A stretch of DNA of 64,000 bases from Centroberyx gerrardi (GCF_048128805.1 NC_136017.1:18464307-18528306), one strand, 5' to 3'; shown: positions 23,768-35,337, counted from the stretch's first letter. A program made the numbers and translations. The notes: a model not told the origin generated them from the sequence alone.

Positions 23768-26700
23768 GTCTCTGTCTCTGTCTCTGTCTCTGTCTCTGTG
23801 TGTGTCTCATGACATATATGGATAGAATTCTTTGGGGAACAATAATACATGTATGATAGGGGTTTGCACTTTTTCATTTTCACACCTCCATGTGTAAAAT
23901 ATCACCCAGCAAAAATGCATTCCAAAAATATCCCCCCCTCTGTTTTTTTTATAAATTGCACCTTTCTGATAAGCATATGTAGTTATTTGAGCAATACAAA
24001 GTACCAGATTGGAAAAAAAAAAGTATTACACAGATATACATATATTATACATAGAATCTGTAGTAAACAAACATATAACATATTTTCCAAAATAATATAA
24101 CTGCCAGATAATGTATTAAGTTATTACATTATTGGGGAAAAAGCTATTACAATATTGGTATGGGGATTTTATTACATTATCTGGCAACAGTTTTTATTAC
24201 ATTTTCAACTTAGAGGGACATTTTGTTATGTTTTGACAAATTATTTAATTATCCGGCAGTTATTACATTATATGTTGCTACAGCGTTTTATTTTGTAGGC
24301 AGTCTGATCCTGGCTATCTGTGGCTGCTTGACTCAGCTGCTGACTGTGTTCCTGGAGGCGGTATGAGGCGGTTGTTCATGAATTGATGTAGAAATAAGTA
24401 AATGACTCATTTGGTTTCAGACTAGTTGACACTGTCTACAGTTAAGTTGATCTAAGTTATTTATAATTTAAAACAATTTATTTATGTTGTTTTGATATCA
24501 GGTAGAACTATAACGGTGTTGGCTAATCATACTTTACCCAGTAGATGTTAGTTTATTAAAATGAACAATATCATAATTTATGGCATTTGATTACATTTGA
24601 ATGATTAAATACAATATTTCAATAAATCTTTAGACAAGCTCCTCCCCGGTTTCATTGCTACAATGTGTAGACTACCAACTGACGGATGAATTGCACTTTC
24701 TTTTCCAGTTGTGAAGACGGAAGTTGTTAAGTCTCTACAGTGAATCTTTGGTCATGTGGTTGCATTATCACATTGTGGCAAAGTTATTTAGTTAGCTGGG
24801 ATGTTTGCTGACGTTTTTAATTTCTTTTTTTCTAACCCTGTTTAAAATATATGTCAGTTATGCTATACAGAGTCTAAAGATATTCCGGATATCCTGTCTC
24901 CACAACTTTTGATTCTAATGCTTTTTGGCAGGTGTGTTAGGAGTTACAGATGCTGTACAAGAAATCTCGTTGGACAATAAGGTATGCCTCATAACTTTCT
25001 TGGTTCCATCTTCGTCTAATTAAATGGAATGTAATTAATGGGTTTTCATTTCAGGCCTCAAGTTAATAGACTTTTCATATCCATTGTATTTTCTGGAAGA
25101 GTTTTCATAACTCAAAATAGAGGTGAAATAGCGAAATAGACACCTGCATAGAGCTTTTGTGTATTATTAAGCTGTACCACAATAAAAATAACATTGTAAA
25201 AGTAAGCCATTGTTACGAAAATAATTTTTTAAAAATTGCCTTATTCTACATTTGTAGCCTAGCGCACCGCCATCTTTGTTTTCATCAGCGCTTACGTCAC
25301 GAGAATGGTTGTTTACTAGGAAGCGTGAGTACAGTACTGGACAAAAGTGGAACTTAACATTCTACAATTTGCTCCAAACTTGCCTGTGTTAGTAACGAGA
25401 TTTGTAGACAGTAACACGTCTTCTGCTGCCCTATAAACTTTACGGTAGGTAACGTTATTACCTTGTGTTATTTAAGTAACGTTAGTGGAATTAGGTAATT
25501 TAAGCGTGTCGTACTTCAGTGCATAGAATTGAACACACCGTGGGTCTGTGCAGGATCTGTGCTTGTTCTCTGAATATTCAGCGGCGAAATAAGACAATAT
25601 GGTTGTAGTGTGAATGCTTGAGCCACAGTGTATCTTTATAGTTAATTTTATAGTTGTCGCTGTAGGTGTGAATGGGCCTTATTCGCAAAATATGTTTCCA
25701 ACGCTGTTTTTCTAATAATCTCTTTATTGACACGCCAAGAAATCTACCTCAAGTGAATGTAAAAACCTTTTGCGGTATTTGGGGATTTTTTTTTTTCTAA
25801 ATTTGGTGTTTCCATTCAGCTTATTCCCATTCTAAACTTCAATTTTCGCATAAATGGCTTGATTGAAACCGCACTAGTGATTCAACAGTGGTTGTCATAC
25901 TGCAGTTACACATGGGGCCTTTCAAATTTTTTCCTCTTCTAGGACAACATGAATTTGAATGCCAATTCTGCAGCATGTGGCACTGGCAATGGCGATGATG
26001 ATGATGACGAAGATGCAGAGGCAGCAGATATGGAAGGTACTGTGTCCTCAGATCCTGACAAAAAGTTCTGAAAGGATAAGCTTGGCGATTTTGGACCTGT
26101 ATGTAATTTGTCTCTTACATACCTGTAGTACTTTGACCCGCAGACAATATTGCCTCCTGAGTCAGCCGTCAGTTGAAACAGCAAGCTGCTGTTGCTAGGC
26201 ACTTGCTGTTAACAATCAGTCCAAATGGGGTATGTCAAAATATCTCCAAAAAAGCCAGTCTGTGAAAACGATATGGTGACCAACCAACGTATTTATATTC
26301 ACAGCCCAGAAAGCAGCAGCACTGCACCATTTCCACTCATTGGATAGTCTTCTTCCAAACTCTGGCTCCATGTGCAATTGTTTATAATCTGACTTGACAG
26401 TCCGCAAAACTAGATCACGCCACCAGTAACGCACGTTCACCCCACAGCAGTCTGTGCTGTGGTAGAACAAATAGTTAAGTGATTTCCTTATTAGTGAAAG
26501 TGTGGGTAATGGCAGAATTGTGTCATGAAATCAGAGCCAATTTTAATTTATGTACTTTGCAACTTTTTCGTTTAATCTCACCCCGTGGAGCCTATGAATG
26601 GCTTTTTTGGAGATATTTTGACTTGGACTAATTGTTAGCAATAAGATGCTAGCACCAAGAGCTCGCCATTTCAACTGACAGCTGACTTGGGAGCCAATAT

Positions 26701-29700
26701 TGTCTGTGGGTCCAAGTACTACAAGTATATAAGAGACAAATTATATATAGCTCCTAAATTGCCAAACATATCTTTTAATACACCCTCACCAGTAACAAAA
26801 GCCATTGTTTGGTTTCCTCTTAATCAGTTTCATAACAGAATGCCTGTAGTGTGATGATGTCGTCTGTCCTTTCAGAATACGAGGAAAGTGGCCTATTGGA
26901 AACAGATGAGGTAAAATGCTCAGAGGGCTGTAACATAACACTCATATTGCATGATCTGATGTCAGTCATCATCAGTCGACACTCTTTCTTGGTGTTTTTA
27001 TCCTCTCTTCAGGCAACCTTGGACACCAGTAAAATGGTAGAATCTAAAGCCAAAGCAGAGCCCGGGAGTGAAGATGCCATTCTTCAGACTAGAACATATG
27101 ACCTGTACATTACATATGATAAATACTACCAGACCCCTCGACTCTGGCTGTTTGGATACGATGAGGTATTGTACCTGGGTACAGGACCTATGAAGACTGT
27201 CTTAAGCCTCGCTTATTTATCGTGAAATACTATACGCAAGGAATTCTCAGTGGTTGTTTAGATGTTGTGGAGTATTAGATGTAGTGGCATTTGCCACGTA
27301 GGGCAGTAGTTTCTGCAAGTTGAGACAATCCCAGGAGAGTATTTTAAAGTCAATTTAGTGTACTTCTTTGTGCTTGACAACTGACCCGAGCTAGGTAGTA
27401 GTAGCTCAGTCAGGGTGGAAAAGTAACACCCACCACCATTTTGGACAGTGGCTGGTAAATTTGTGAGGCCACTGTGGTGGGTGAGCAAACTTTGTCCACT
27501 CTGAGGGAAAAATCAGTCACAATTGAGTTACACCCTTTAAAAGCGTGTTCCCACCATGGATGTATTACACTCTGTTCCCACAGCAACTGTCCTCCCTGAC
27601 TACGTCCTGTATGTTTTTTTTCTTCACATGACCACCTGGCCTTCACAACACAATTCGGAAGTTGATAGTTTTGACATGAAATCTTGAAAGTTGTGTATCG
27701 CGTTATCGCCACTACTCTTTATCGCCACCGATTACAGCCATTTTGTTGAGCTTTTATGAAATGTAAAGTAATGTAGGCTACGTAACGTAATTATGGGCGT
27801 TACAATACTACCGTTACTGACGTTGGCTTACGTTACACTGAAAGTCCAACTCTTAACACGGCTACTCTGTTGATTGTAAGTGACAGTTTTATCCCCTACC
27901 AGCTTTACGTTTCAGTAAGCAACTTGCCGCCAATTTACAATGGACTTTTACCTTGTCTTGATCATGCAGGATGGATGGTGATCTGGCAGATGTCTTGGCA
28001 AGTTAGATGAGTTTGAGCCACTTGCAGCTGCATTTCGTCGGCAGCTTTGTAAATTGGATAGGTCTTCTTCAATAAACCAAGGGCATTTTGTAGGAATCCA
28101 AAATGCTCCCACACTGCTGATTTAAGGCACTTTTTGGTGGATAAAAAGCTGGGATGTTGTGTCCTCTGTTTGATAATGTAGCATCCACACAAACTTAAAC
28201 AGTGATTCGCTCTCTGAGAAGTTTTGACAGTCGCAGTCTTGTGCGAATGTGAGGCTGCATTCAAGAGCACAGAATCGCAGTCGGAGATACAGCAGCTTCT
28301 AAAATGCTTGAGGTTAGAAAACCGTTTTAAAATGTGGCTAAAAGTGACATTGGCACACTTTGAGTCTGATGAAAGGTTTTGATTCATGCATCCTCTACAA
28401 TTTGGAAATTGCAGAACTTCATATTGCGATTTCGTTTTTTTGTTTTTTTTTGATGAATTGTTCAGCTCTAATTATATGCTTGAAACATTGTCATTGTCAA
28501 CATACTTGAATAAATAATGAAGTATAGCCTATTAAGTGTGGCTTATGTTAAATTTTTATCATATTTAGCCGTTAATGTAGATTTTTTTAAAAGTGGCTGG
28601 TAAAAAGGGTGAGTGGCTGGTAGAATCTACCAGACACAGTGGCTACTGCATAAAAAAGTTAGTTTTCCACCCTGAGCTCAGTAAGCAAAAGACAATTGCA
28701 GGCTGGCATTTACCCAACACCTTGCGGCATTCATTCGTTCTCTTGTGTCTTCCAGGACAGGCAGCCATTGAGCGTAGAACAGATGTATGAGGACATCAGC
28801 CAGGACCATGTGAAGAAAACGGTCACCATCGAGAACCACCCCCACCTTCCTCCTCCGGCCATGTGCTCTGTGCACCCCTGCAGGTGAGAAAAAACAAAAA
28901 CTCATTTACCTCCTTCATAAATGCACCTCCTTCCTAAATGCTCACACACAGGTGGGGCTAAGCAGGAAAAACACCGGATCTACTAAAGGATCTACCCGGA
29001 TCTACTAAAGGTTTGCGCCAGTGTAAATCGCATTGCGGGTGCTAAAACCTTGTTTTCTGATCTACTAAGACATTTGCCCCTGAAATCATCGGTTGATCTG
29101 GGTGCGCCATTTTTTGCGGTTTGGTCTAATTGCATATGCATTTGTGGGTGTTCCAAGGCTGAGGCGCAAAATAAAGGGAGGGATTTATGGAAATTGGCAA
29201 TGGACGTGATTTATCAAGAGGCGGTGGCTGAATTTAAGGAAAAGTATGTGCCTAGGAAAAGCATGTGTTATCATTTTGTGAGACTGTCTCTGGAACAGGC
29301 TCCAAGATCAAAGTGACACAGTCATCTACACAGCATGACATGCGCTCATTAGATCGCATCCCGATTATAATTCCAATTAGGTTTAAACGAGTATGCTGAC
29401 TTAAAAATGTACAATTTAAGCCTCATTGGCAGAGTAGCAGAAAGTGCACTCAATATTCAGACTATACCTAAATATACATAAATGAAAAATCGCAGGCTCT
29501 TCTCTGGATTTGCTGACACTTATTATGAGCCAATGTCTCCGCGACATTGCCTTGATGAAAACAATGCAAAAACGTGTGCGTAACTGTCACAACAGTGGAG
29601 AGGTGTGTGCGCGGCTTCTCCAGCTATAGGGCTATGTAACCGTACCTTCACCTGACTTTTTATGCGCTGGTAAAACATCTCTTCTTTGCAGCTCTTTGGG

Positions 29701-32292
29701 GTTTTTTCTGGCACCAACACTTCCACCTCCACTGGGGAGAAATTTGCACTTCTTTTGCCCATCATTACGTTGCTACAAATGGGCTATTTATGCGCATTGT
29801 TTGGGCATATTATATTGGTGCAGTCGCAATTTTAATTCATTATTTGCACCTCCGCTCATTTGCGTGCCCTATTTTAGTAAATACCTTGCGCAATTTCACC
29901 CGCAATTGCTTTTGTGCTGCGCCTGGAATTGCGACATGTTAGTAGATCCAGGCCATACTCACCTCATAAAGTTCCCATCCAAAGCAGATTTTGAGATCAT
30001 CTTTGAACTGAATCTAAAGATTTATTTTATATTTTTTCTTGACTGCCCATGTCATTGTCCTCTGTCAGAAGACTGTAAGTTGTTAAGGATTAATAGCTTT
30101 GTCATGCTAACAGGCATAATACGATACTGGTAGCATCGTTATCAATTTAGCTGTTCTCTACAAGTACCCGGATGGCTCATCTGTATCTATTTGTGTGTAT
30201 TTAGAATATTTTTATATTACATTCTAACTTAAAGGGTGTCCATCACTGGTTAACATACAGCAAATTATTAATGAATATATTCTTTTTAGTCAGGGTAATG
30301 TCTTAAAGAATTAGTATAGGGTGTCCGATTCACCCACTGCTCTGGGGTAAGTGTTGATGATGTTATTATTACATTTCTCCCCCAAGTCACTGACCCTTTA
30401 ATAAGAAACTTTGGCTGATGCATCCTTTCCTTTATTTCCAGACATGCTGAAGTCATGAAAAAGATTATTGAGACTGTGGCGGAGGGAGGAGGAGAACTGG
30501 GAGTGCATATGTATCCTTTTATATTAATTTATATAAACAGGTTGAATTAAATGTGTCTCACTGATTAACGCTGCTTCTTGACGTGTGCATGAATTACTTT
30601 GAGTTGTGATTAAATAGGGTGCACACGTAGTAAGGGTCTTTGGACCGTTTTTAAAACTCAAGAAAATCCCTACTGGTTGCTTGTGCATTGTACTCATCGT
30701 TGGTCTTGGTCACATAATAAGCAGGCACAATATCTCTTTTCATTGTTGCGCAGATGGAACGCAACTATACCTTCCTGTTAATCCTAGTGATGCTGTTAGA
30801 CTGATTACTCTTAAGGACTGCCTTACTGAAATTAAGTGCTGGATGTCTCAAAACTTTCTCCAACTCAATGAGGATGAGACTGAGGTTATTTTATTTGTCC
30901 CCCACAATTGGACACTGGGGATTCACGAGAATCTTGGCATCAGGGAAACTAGTATCAAGTCCTCTGCCAGAAACTTGGGAATCATCTTTGATTCCAATCT
31001 GAATTCCAAAAATCAAGTACAAGGGATTATTTGGTCATGTTTTTATCAGCTAAGAAATATTTCCAAAATCAAATTATTTCTGGCTGCCCCTGACTTGGAG
31101 AAAGTTATTCATGCTTTTATTTAATCTGGTCTGGATTACTGTAACTCCGTATATTCTGCATTTAGTAAAAAAGCATGCTACACTTTTAACTGGAACAAAG
31201 AGAAGAGACCACATTACCCCCATTTTAGCGCCCCTCCATTGGTTTCTGATTGCTTTAGAATACATTTTAAGATTTTATTGATGACCTTTAAGGCAGTAAA
31301 TGGTTTGGTCCCAGACTATGTCTCTGAACTCTTAACTCCTTATGTACAGGGGCATACCCTCAGGTCTTCAGAACAAGCTCTTCTTTCAGTTCCTAAGTCC
31401 AGGTTAGCAACAAAAGAGGACCAGGCATTTGCTGCTAGGGCACCTAAGTTGAGTTACCGCTCAAACTTTGTACAGTTACCTCCATATCTTCTGTTAAAGG
31501 ATAAGGCTGGTGTTTTTAAATACATTTCTTATCGTCAACAAATCCTATGAAAATAACAAAATCAATAATGCGTTTGCTCTACTCCCATTACTTTCCGACT
31601 TCCCACGTTCCCTTTTTAGCCTTCAACCCGGAAGTCATTGGCTCCAATTGTAAGCTAAAAACCTTTAAATACAGCTCACAAACATAGTTTCTACTTAAAA
31701 AATCGCTAACTGTTACCATGAAAAGTCAGGCTATTGTAGTTATTACCAAATCAAATTCAAATGGGAACAAATTCTTCATTACGACGGGGACTATTTTCGG
31801 GGCTACGGAACTACTTTCCTGAGATGGAAAACGTGTTTACAATTGGCTTATTAAGTTGTTTGAGGAAAACGTCGGCTGGCCCGGTGCATCGCAATGATGA
31901 AATATGCTGCCAGAGCAACAGCATGGCTCTTTAATTTGTTTTTAATAGTTTTTTTAATACAATGCAGTTCTATGGCTACTGAGACATGGCTTTATTGGGC
32001 ACCGGCTACATGGACGAGACTTGTTAGCAAAACAAATTCATTGCTGATTTTGTTATTTTCATAGGATTTGTTGACGGTAAGAAATGCATTAAAAAACACC
32101 AGCCTTATCCTTTAAACGTCATCTAAAAACAAATTTTTAAACAAGCCTTTGAATTCATATTTATTCTATTTTATTTTTTATTTATTTTATCAGCTATTTT
32201 ACATGGTTTCCTTGTTGCCACTGTCCAAGCACTTTGTAACCATGTTAAGAAAAGTGCTATATAATAAAAGTATTATTATTATTGTTATTGTT

Positions 32293-32342
<50 letters not shown>

Positions 32343-32598
32343 TTGATCATCAGTGTGCAAGGTCTTCATTAAATCTACAAATATGCTTAGTCCAACAACA
32401 TTGTGCTTGTCATGTTGTGCTATTGTATTTCAACTTTTAACTTCAGCAGAAGTTAAACAAGATTTGTAAGTGATTGCCTGCCAAGCATAAGCACTTTCCT
32501 TAACTGAAGTTTCCAGGTATCTTTTGATTTTCTTGAAGTTTGTCCAGGCTGTCATTCCCACAATAGAATACGACTACACAAGGCACTTCACCATGTAG
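14613..32598 (+). CDS. atg3: Atg3, E2-like Atg8/LC3-PE conjugating enzyme
   Basis: Takes activated Atg8/LC3/GABARAP from Atg7 and transfers it to phosphatidylethanolamine on the growing autophagosome membrane. Twelve coding exons: 14613-14684, 14998-15039, 15189-15238, 17889-17959, 18865-18972, 24932-24981, 25943-26036, 26876-26910, 27013-27165, 28756-28883, 30442-30510, 32517-32598. All introns are GT-AG and the frame holds throughout, giving 317 codons (human 314). Visible landmarks: N-terminal amphipathic helix [18 protein letters not shown]; acidic flexible loop with a D/E run at about 149-155; LETD at 170-173; [23 protein letters not shown]; catalytic HPC with Cys267 at the end of exon 10; Lys246 at the site that carries ATG12 in mammals; C-terminus DYTRHFTM. 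The start codon fits the conserved N-terminus. No lesion seen. Confidence 0.97.
15611..15800. repeat. 95-bp tandem duplication in atg3 intron 3
   Basis: Two adjacent copies starting at 15611 and 15706, both beginning GGTCAAGCGTTACATCGGCT and containing GATATATCGGGCCGATATTT, itself a short dyad. Confidence 0.9.
15875..15980. mobile_element. Short MITE-like inverted repeat
   Basis: 20-bp exact inverted repeat: TCTGCAGGTTTTCATTCCAA (15875-15894) and its complement (15961-15980), with 66 bp between. The full element may extend outward. It lies in atg3 intron 3. Confidence 0.6.
16181..16233 (+). repeat. Interstitial telomere-type (TTAGGG)n repeat
   Basis: About 50 bp of GGTTAG/GGTTTAGG units with a few variant units, in atg3 intron 3. 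Confidence 0.88.
17798..17832. repeat. Poly(A) tract, 35 A
   Basis: Homopolymer about 55 bp before atg3 exon 4. It may be the tail of an unrecognised plus-strand retroposon. Confidence 0.9.
18119..18512. mobile_element. MITE with 14-bp TIRs in atg3 intron 4
   Basis: GGTCTAGGACAGTC at 18119-18132 and its exact complement at 18499-18512. The interior also has near-inverted pieces (GATGTAAAATCT versus TAGATTTTACATCT). No target duplication could be read with confidence. Confidence 0.65.
19170..19485. repeat. VNTR, ACCACAAA-type units
   Basis: About ten units of 30 bp built on ACCACAAACTACCATACAGA and GCCACAAAGA. Reading frames through it on both strands are artefacts. Confidence 0.93.
19556..20119 (+). 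mobile_element. Internally deleted Tc1-like transposon
   Basis: Terminal inverted repeats of about 30 bp: TATACACTCACCGGCCACTT at the left and the complement of TATACACTCACCAGCCACTT at the right, ending in TA as expected for Tc1/mariner insertion. The open stretch 19707-19949 gives the N-terminal helix-turn-helix of the transposase ([20 protein letters not shown], then [15 protein letters not shown]). After about 60 residues the frame shifts, and the catalytic DDE part is absent. Non-autonomous copy inside atg3 intron 5. Confidence 0.88.
20555..20686. repeat. VNTR, inverted partner of 19170-19485
   Basis: Units of TTTGTGGTACTTTGTGG and GGCATGCTTTGTGG, the reverse complement of the left-hand VNTR. 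Confidence 0.88.
20696..22034. other. Intron 5 sequence without recognised elements
   Basis: Part of atg3 intron 5. No coding frame or named repeat recognised. Confidence 0.4.
22035..22510. repeat. Direct duplication of about 214 bp, offset 262
   Basis: 22035-22248 and 22297-22510 are nearly identical, both running from a GAACAA...CTCTGATCTAGGACATAG start to GGGGCGGG. The 48-bp spacer contains AACTCTTAAAAAGAGAG. Confidence 0.93.
22763..23372 (+). mobile_element. Rex1/CR1-like LINE 3' fragment
   Basis: Translated end of the [24 protein letters not shown], then [37 protein letters not shown] and [10 protein letters not shown], followed by the family tail CGCTTTGGATAAAAGCGTCT at about 23312. 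Only the last about 110 codons plus 3'UTR are present. A telomere-like AACCCTAACCCAACC precedes it at about 22771. In atg3 intron 5. Confidence 0.82.
23729..23805. repeat. (CT)n and (CTGT)n microsatellite
   Basis: About 30 bp of CT repeats followed by seven TCTCTG-type units. Confidence 0.92.
24099..24261. mobile_element. MITE-like inverted repeat in atg3 intron 5
   Basis: AACTGCCAGATAAT (24099-24112) is mirrored by ATTATCCGGCAGTT (24248-24261), 13 of 14 matching, and a further ATTATCTGGCAA lies inside. AT-rich interior. Confidence 0.45.
25540..25690 (-). mobile_element. Half-copy of a DNA transposon family
   Basis: Reverse complement starts AAGGCCCATTCACACC and continues ACAGCGACAACTATAAA and TTCACACTACAACCATA. 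The same words occur at 39568-39700, so this is an old partial copy of that family. In atg3 intron 6. Confidence 0.5.
26078..26790. mobile_element. Long inverted-repeat element filling atg3 intron 7
   Basis: Left arm about 26078-26265, right arm about 26600-26790, imperfect reverse complements along about 190 bp. Shared words include CAGACAATATTG, GACAGCTGAC/GTCAGCCGTC and an exact CAAAATATCTCCAAAAAAGCC match (CAAAATATCTCC side on the left). The interior has no coding signal. The intron is 26037-26875, so the fold-back is most of it. Confidence 0.75.
27411..28674 (-). mobile_element. hAT-like transposon with 8-bp target duplication (atg3 intron 9)
   Basis: Ends are CAGGGTGGAAAA and its complement. 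The flanking octamers are identical: AGCTCAGT at 27403-27410 and 28675-28682. An 8-bp duplication with CAGGG ends is the hAT signature. On the minus strand near 28050-28150 the remnant [10 protein letters not shown] resembles the start of a BED zinc finger, but no full transposase remains. GTGGCTGGTA repeats occur near both ends and also in the 39194-40978 element. Confidence 0.88.
28972..29955. mobile_element. PIF/Harbinger-like non-autonomous element
   Basis: Left end carries CCGGATCTACTAAAGG, with the unit tandemly repeated, followed by TTTGCGCCAGTGTAAAT. Right end is TTGCGACATGTTAGTAGATCC. Both ends are rich in GCGCAA/TTGCGC words. The open stretch 29050-29316 has no recognised domain. 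Edges are approximate and no target duplication was established. In atg3 intron 10. Confidence 0.55.
30672..32275 (+). mobile_element. L2-like LINE fragment interrupted by a MITE (atg3 intron 11)
   Basis: Coding scraps: [13 protein letters not shown] (the YADD motif mutated to CADG), [39 protein letters not shown], then a stop in [20 protein letters not shown] and LSVPKS. The reading is cut at 31497 and resumes after the MITE as RHLKTNLFKQAFEF near 32116-32156, ending in CAAGCACTTTGTAACC and GTGCTATATAATAAAAG. 5'-truncated and dead. Confidence 0.82.
31498..32111. mobile_element. TTAA-target MITE with TIRs of about 75 bp
   Basis: Inverted repeats beginning AGGATAAGGCTGGTGTTTTT, with matching arms about 31498-31573 and 32036-32111. 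It is flanked by TTAA on both sides (31494-31497 and 32112-32115) and inserted inside the LINE fragment 30672-32275. The TTAA target suggests a piggyBac- or Kolobok-type source; which one is not decidable here. Confidence 0.85.
32290..32343. repeat. (ATC)n microsatellite
   Basis: About 17 ATC units following the LINE tail at 32275. Confidence 0.95.
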
Positions 32599-32709
32599 CT
32601 TCATCCATGCAAATGTGCTTCTGCAGATATCTTTAAAGAGGAAAGGAACAGGAATTTTGCCCATGTCTCACAGCAACTAGAGTCAGCGAGTTGAGGTTGT
32701 ATCTGTTAA

Positions 32710-33562
32710 AGGAATAGTTCACCCAAAAATGAAAATTCAGTCATTATCTACTCGCCCCCATGCCAGTAGAAAATCGGGTAAAGTTTGTTAGTCCATACAA
32801 CACTACTGGAGATCCCTGGAAGAAGTACATTACAACATTCTCCAAAACAACTGAAGTTGCCAGAGACCTGTCTTCAGACTTCAAAAAATAATGGAAAATA
32901 ACCATAAAATGGCTCCATGCAGCTCTTCCAGGATGATCCAAGTCTCTTGAAGCCAACAGATCCCTAAGTGACTTGAAAAGGCCGACATTTACACCATTAT
33001 TTAGCTGAAATCGCCACTCTAGCTGTAAGGTAAGACTAGCTTGAATTAGCAGAAACAAGGCTATCGGTTTGGCCGTTTAGCCCTCAAAATAAAAGCGCAA
33101 GATTTGAAAATAGGTAGAAATACTGTTTTAAACCAATTACTTTGTATTTAATCGTCAAATTCAATAAGTGAGCACCCATATTAATGTGTGATGTCATAAT
33201 AATAATAATGAAGTTAGTTAGCTAGTCTTACCTATCGAGGCCGGGGTGACGTATTTTCAAATTTAGCGATTTCAGCTAAAGGTGTAAATGTCGGTCTTTT
33301 CAAGTCACTTTGGGATCTGTTGGCTTCAAGAGACTTGGATTATCCTGCAAGAGCTGCATGGAGTCATTTTATGGTTATTTTCCGTTATTTTTTTAACTCT
33401 GAAGACAGGTCACCGGCAACTTCAGTTGTTTTGGAGAATGCTGCAATGTACTTCTTCCGGGGATCTCCAGTAGTGTTACCCGACTTTCTACTGGCATGGG
33501 GGTGAGTAGATAATGACAATGAATAAGAATAATGAATTTTCATTTTTGGGTGAACTATTCCT
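32710..33562. mobile_element. TTAA-target fold-back element, 853 bp
   Basis: Ends AGGAATAGTTCACCC and complement, flanked by TTAA (32706-32709 and 33563-33566). The arms match almost to the centre: about 300 bp each, for example GGAGATCCC, ACTTGAAAAG and CATTTACACC on the left mirrored on the right. It starts 112 bp after the atg3 stop, so it probably lies in the atg3 3'UTR or just beyond. Related copy at 43275-45382. Confidence 0.9.
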
Positions 33563-33566
33563 TTAA

Positions 33567-35337
33567 TGGGTTTCTGGAATGTTTGTGTTACTCTGAGACA
33601 CTTTGCATGGGGATAGGACCATTGGGAATGTTGGAGGAATGTAACAAGGCTATCAGTTAATGTCTCCCAATAATACAGGCTTTATGTGGTGACCAATCTC
33701 AGTGTTTTTGTCCAGAAGGTTTTGATGCTATCAGTGGCACTCACCCCATTCCACACTGCTTCACTTCAAATCTAAAAGAGACCATCTTCAGAAAGAACTC
33801 AGGCCCAGTTAGTGTCAAGTCTGCGTCAGGTTAATAAGAAGTAGATGGATTCATGGAAGATAACAGGCCTGTTCCAGATTGTTCCCATTGCATTTATTCA
33901 GAACACCAGCAGTCATCAGTAGTTGTCTGCCATGTCTTCAATATCAGTGGCACATTAGTGTTCTGCCTGTTCTGCTTGGCTGCAGTTTATTCACCCTAGA
34001 ATCTTCCCAGTGGCCCAAATTGCCTTTGGTCAGCATAGTCTTGCTTATTAAATTCTTGCTCAACTCCAAATAATAATGAAGGAAAAAAATTGCAAAACTC
34101 TGAATTTGGACTTTGTTACCATTACTGTCAGGCAATTTAGTTTTACCTGCTCACATCATCGGTCAACATCTCCATTGTCAATAGTCTCTGAACTACTGTA
34201 CCAAATAGCATCATTATAAGCTTCTTTGATATTAACAGTTTTGTCCTCATGCCTCACTGCTGGGTTTCTGTGGTAATTCACTTTGCAGGAACTCATTATT
34301 CTGAATCAGATCTATATGCCAGTTTGTCTTAATACTTTGTTCTCTGAATGTGTTTACAGTCAGGCGAAATCATTGGTCCCTGTGGTTGGGTAACATGTTT
34401 TCTTTGTGTTTTCCTTTTTTTCTTGGACTTTTGCAATGTATTTTCTTTCCCCTGCCGGTTTGTGTTGTAACCTTTGAAATTGGCAAGAAATGTCTTTTTA
34501 GCAACACTGCTTCCTCAGTCTTGTCTCTTTTTAAGGTGTGTTCCAATGGGCTGTATCATTCTTCCTTTGCATAAGGAATCTCTCAGAAAGGTTGCCTGAA
34601 ATCACTGTTGTGCAGCATTTTCACAACACAAATGCAGCATTCTTTTACTGTCTCAAGCCACTTACACTGTTCCATACATCCTTACAATGAATTTCTGGAT
34701 ATTTGGGGTGTTAAGAAGAATGTGGATAATGAGTAGTTAAATATATTCGGCTCATTATAGCAGCATGTTGCTGACAGTACTTCTACAACTAAAGTACCTG
34801 GTTCAATAAACTGCTACTTTCCTTCTCTGTCTCTTTGTTGGACAACCTATTCACGCTGTACTGCCTGTTGATCCAGTGTCTCCTGATGTAACTGTTCAGT
34901 GGTAGCACTGAACATTTTAAAGTAATGTACATTTATCAATAAAGATTTTCCCAAATATTGCAAACAGACTACCTGTAATTTATGTTCAAATTCAGGCTGT
35001 AATTGGTAATAAGAGCTTGGGCTGATTTGTATTTTGTTTTGGTTTTTTTCTTCACAAAAAGGTCAATGCAGAGCCTTAACAGAAACATAGTTTTATACAA
35101 CAGTTAGTTCCGGTCGAGCAATTTGATTGGACAAGAGGCATTCCATGAGTGCTGATATACAGGTCGTGCCTACGACCGAATCACAGCCGTGCTGATATAC
35201 AGTACAACAGCACTCCCTCTCATGTGATATTGCTTAAATGAATTTTTGTGATAAGGTAAAGCCAAATATGTCTTAAAAATCCTCTCTGGCTAACATCTAC
35301 CAAAAATGTTGCATGTCCTAATGGACCTAAAGGGTTA
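33567..35337. other. Intergenic, possible distal atg3 3'UTR
   Basis: No gene or named repeat recognised. Two canonical poly(A) signals are present (34805-34810 and 34938-34943). Confidence 0.45.
34938..34943 (+). promoter_or_regulatory. Candidate poly(A) signal
   Basis: AATAAA in otherwise unique-looking sequence between the genes. If used by atg3, the 3'UTR would be about 2.3 kb and include the 32710-33562 fold-back. This is an inference only. Confidence 0.3.

Noticed and set aside
31239..31550. Separate 103-codon gene
   Set aside because: Part of the L2-like LINE remnant, running into the TTAA MITE.
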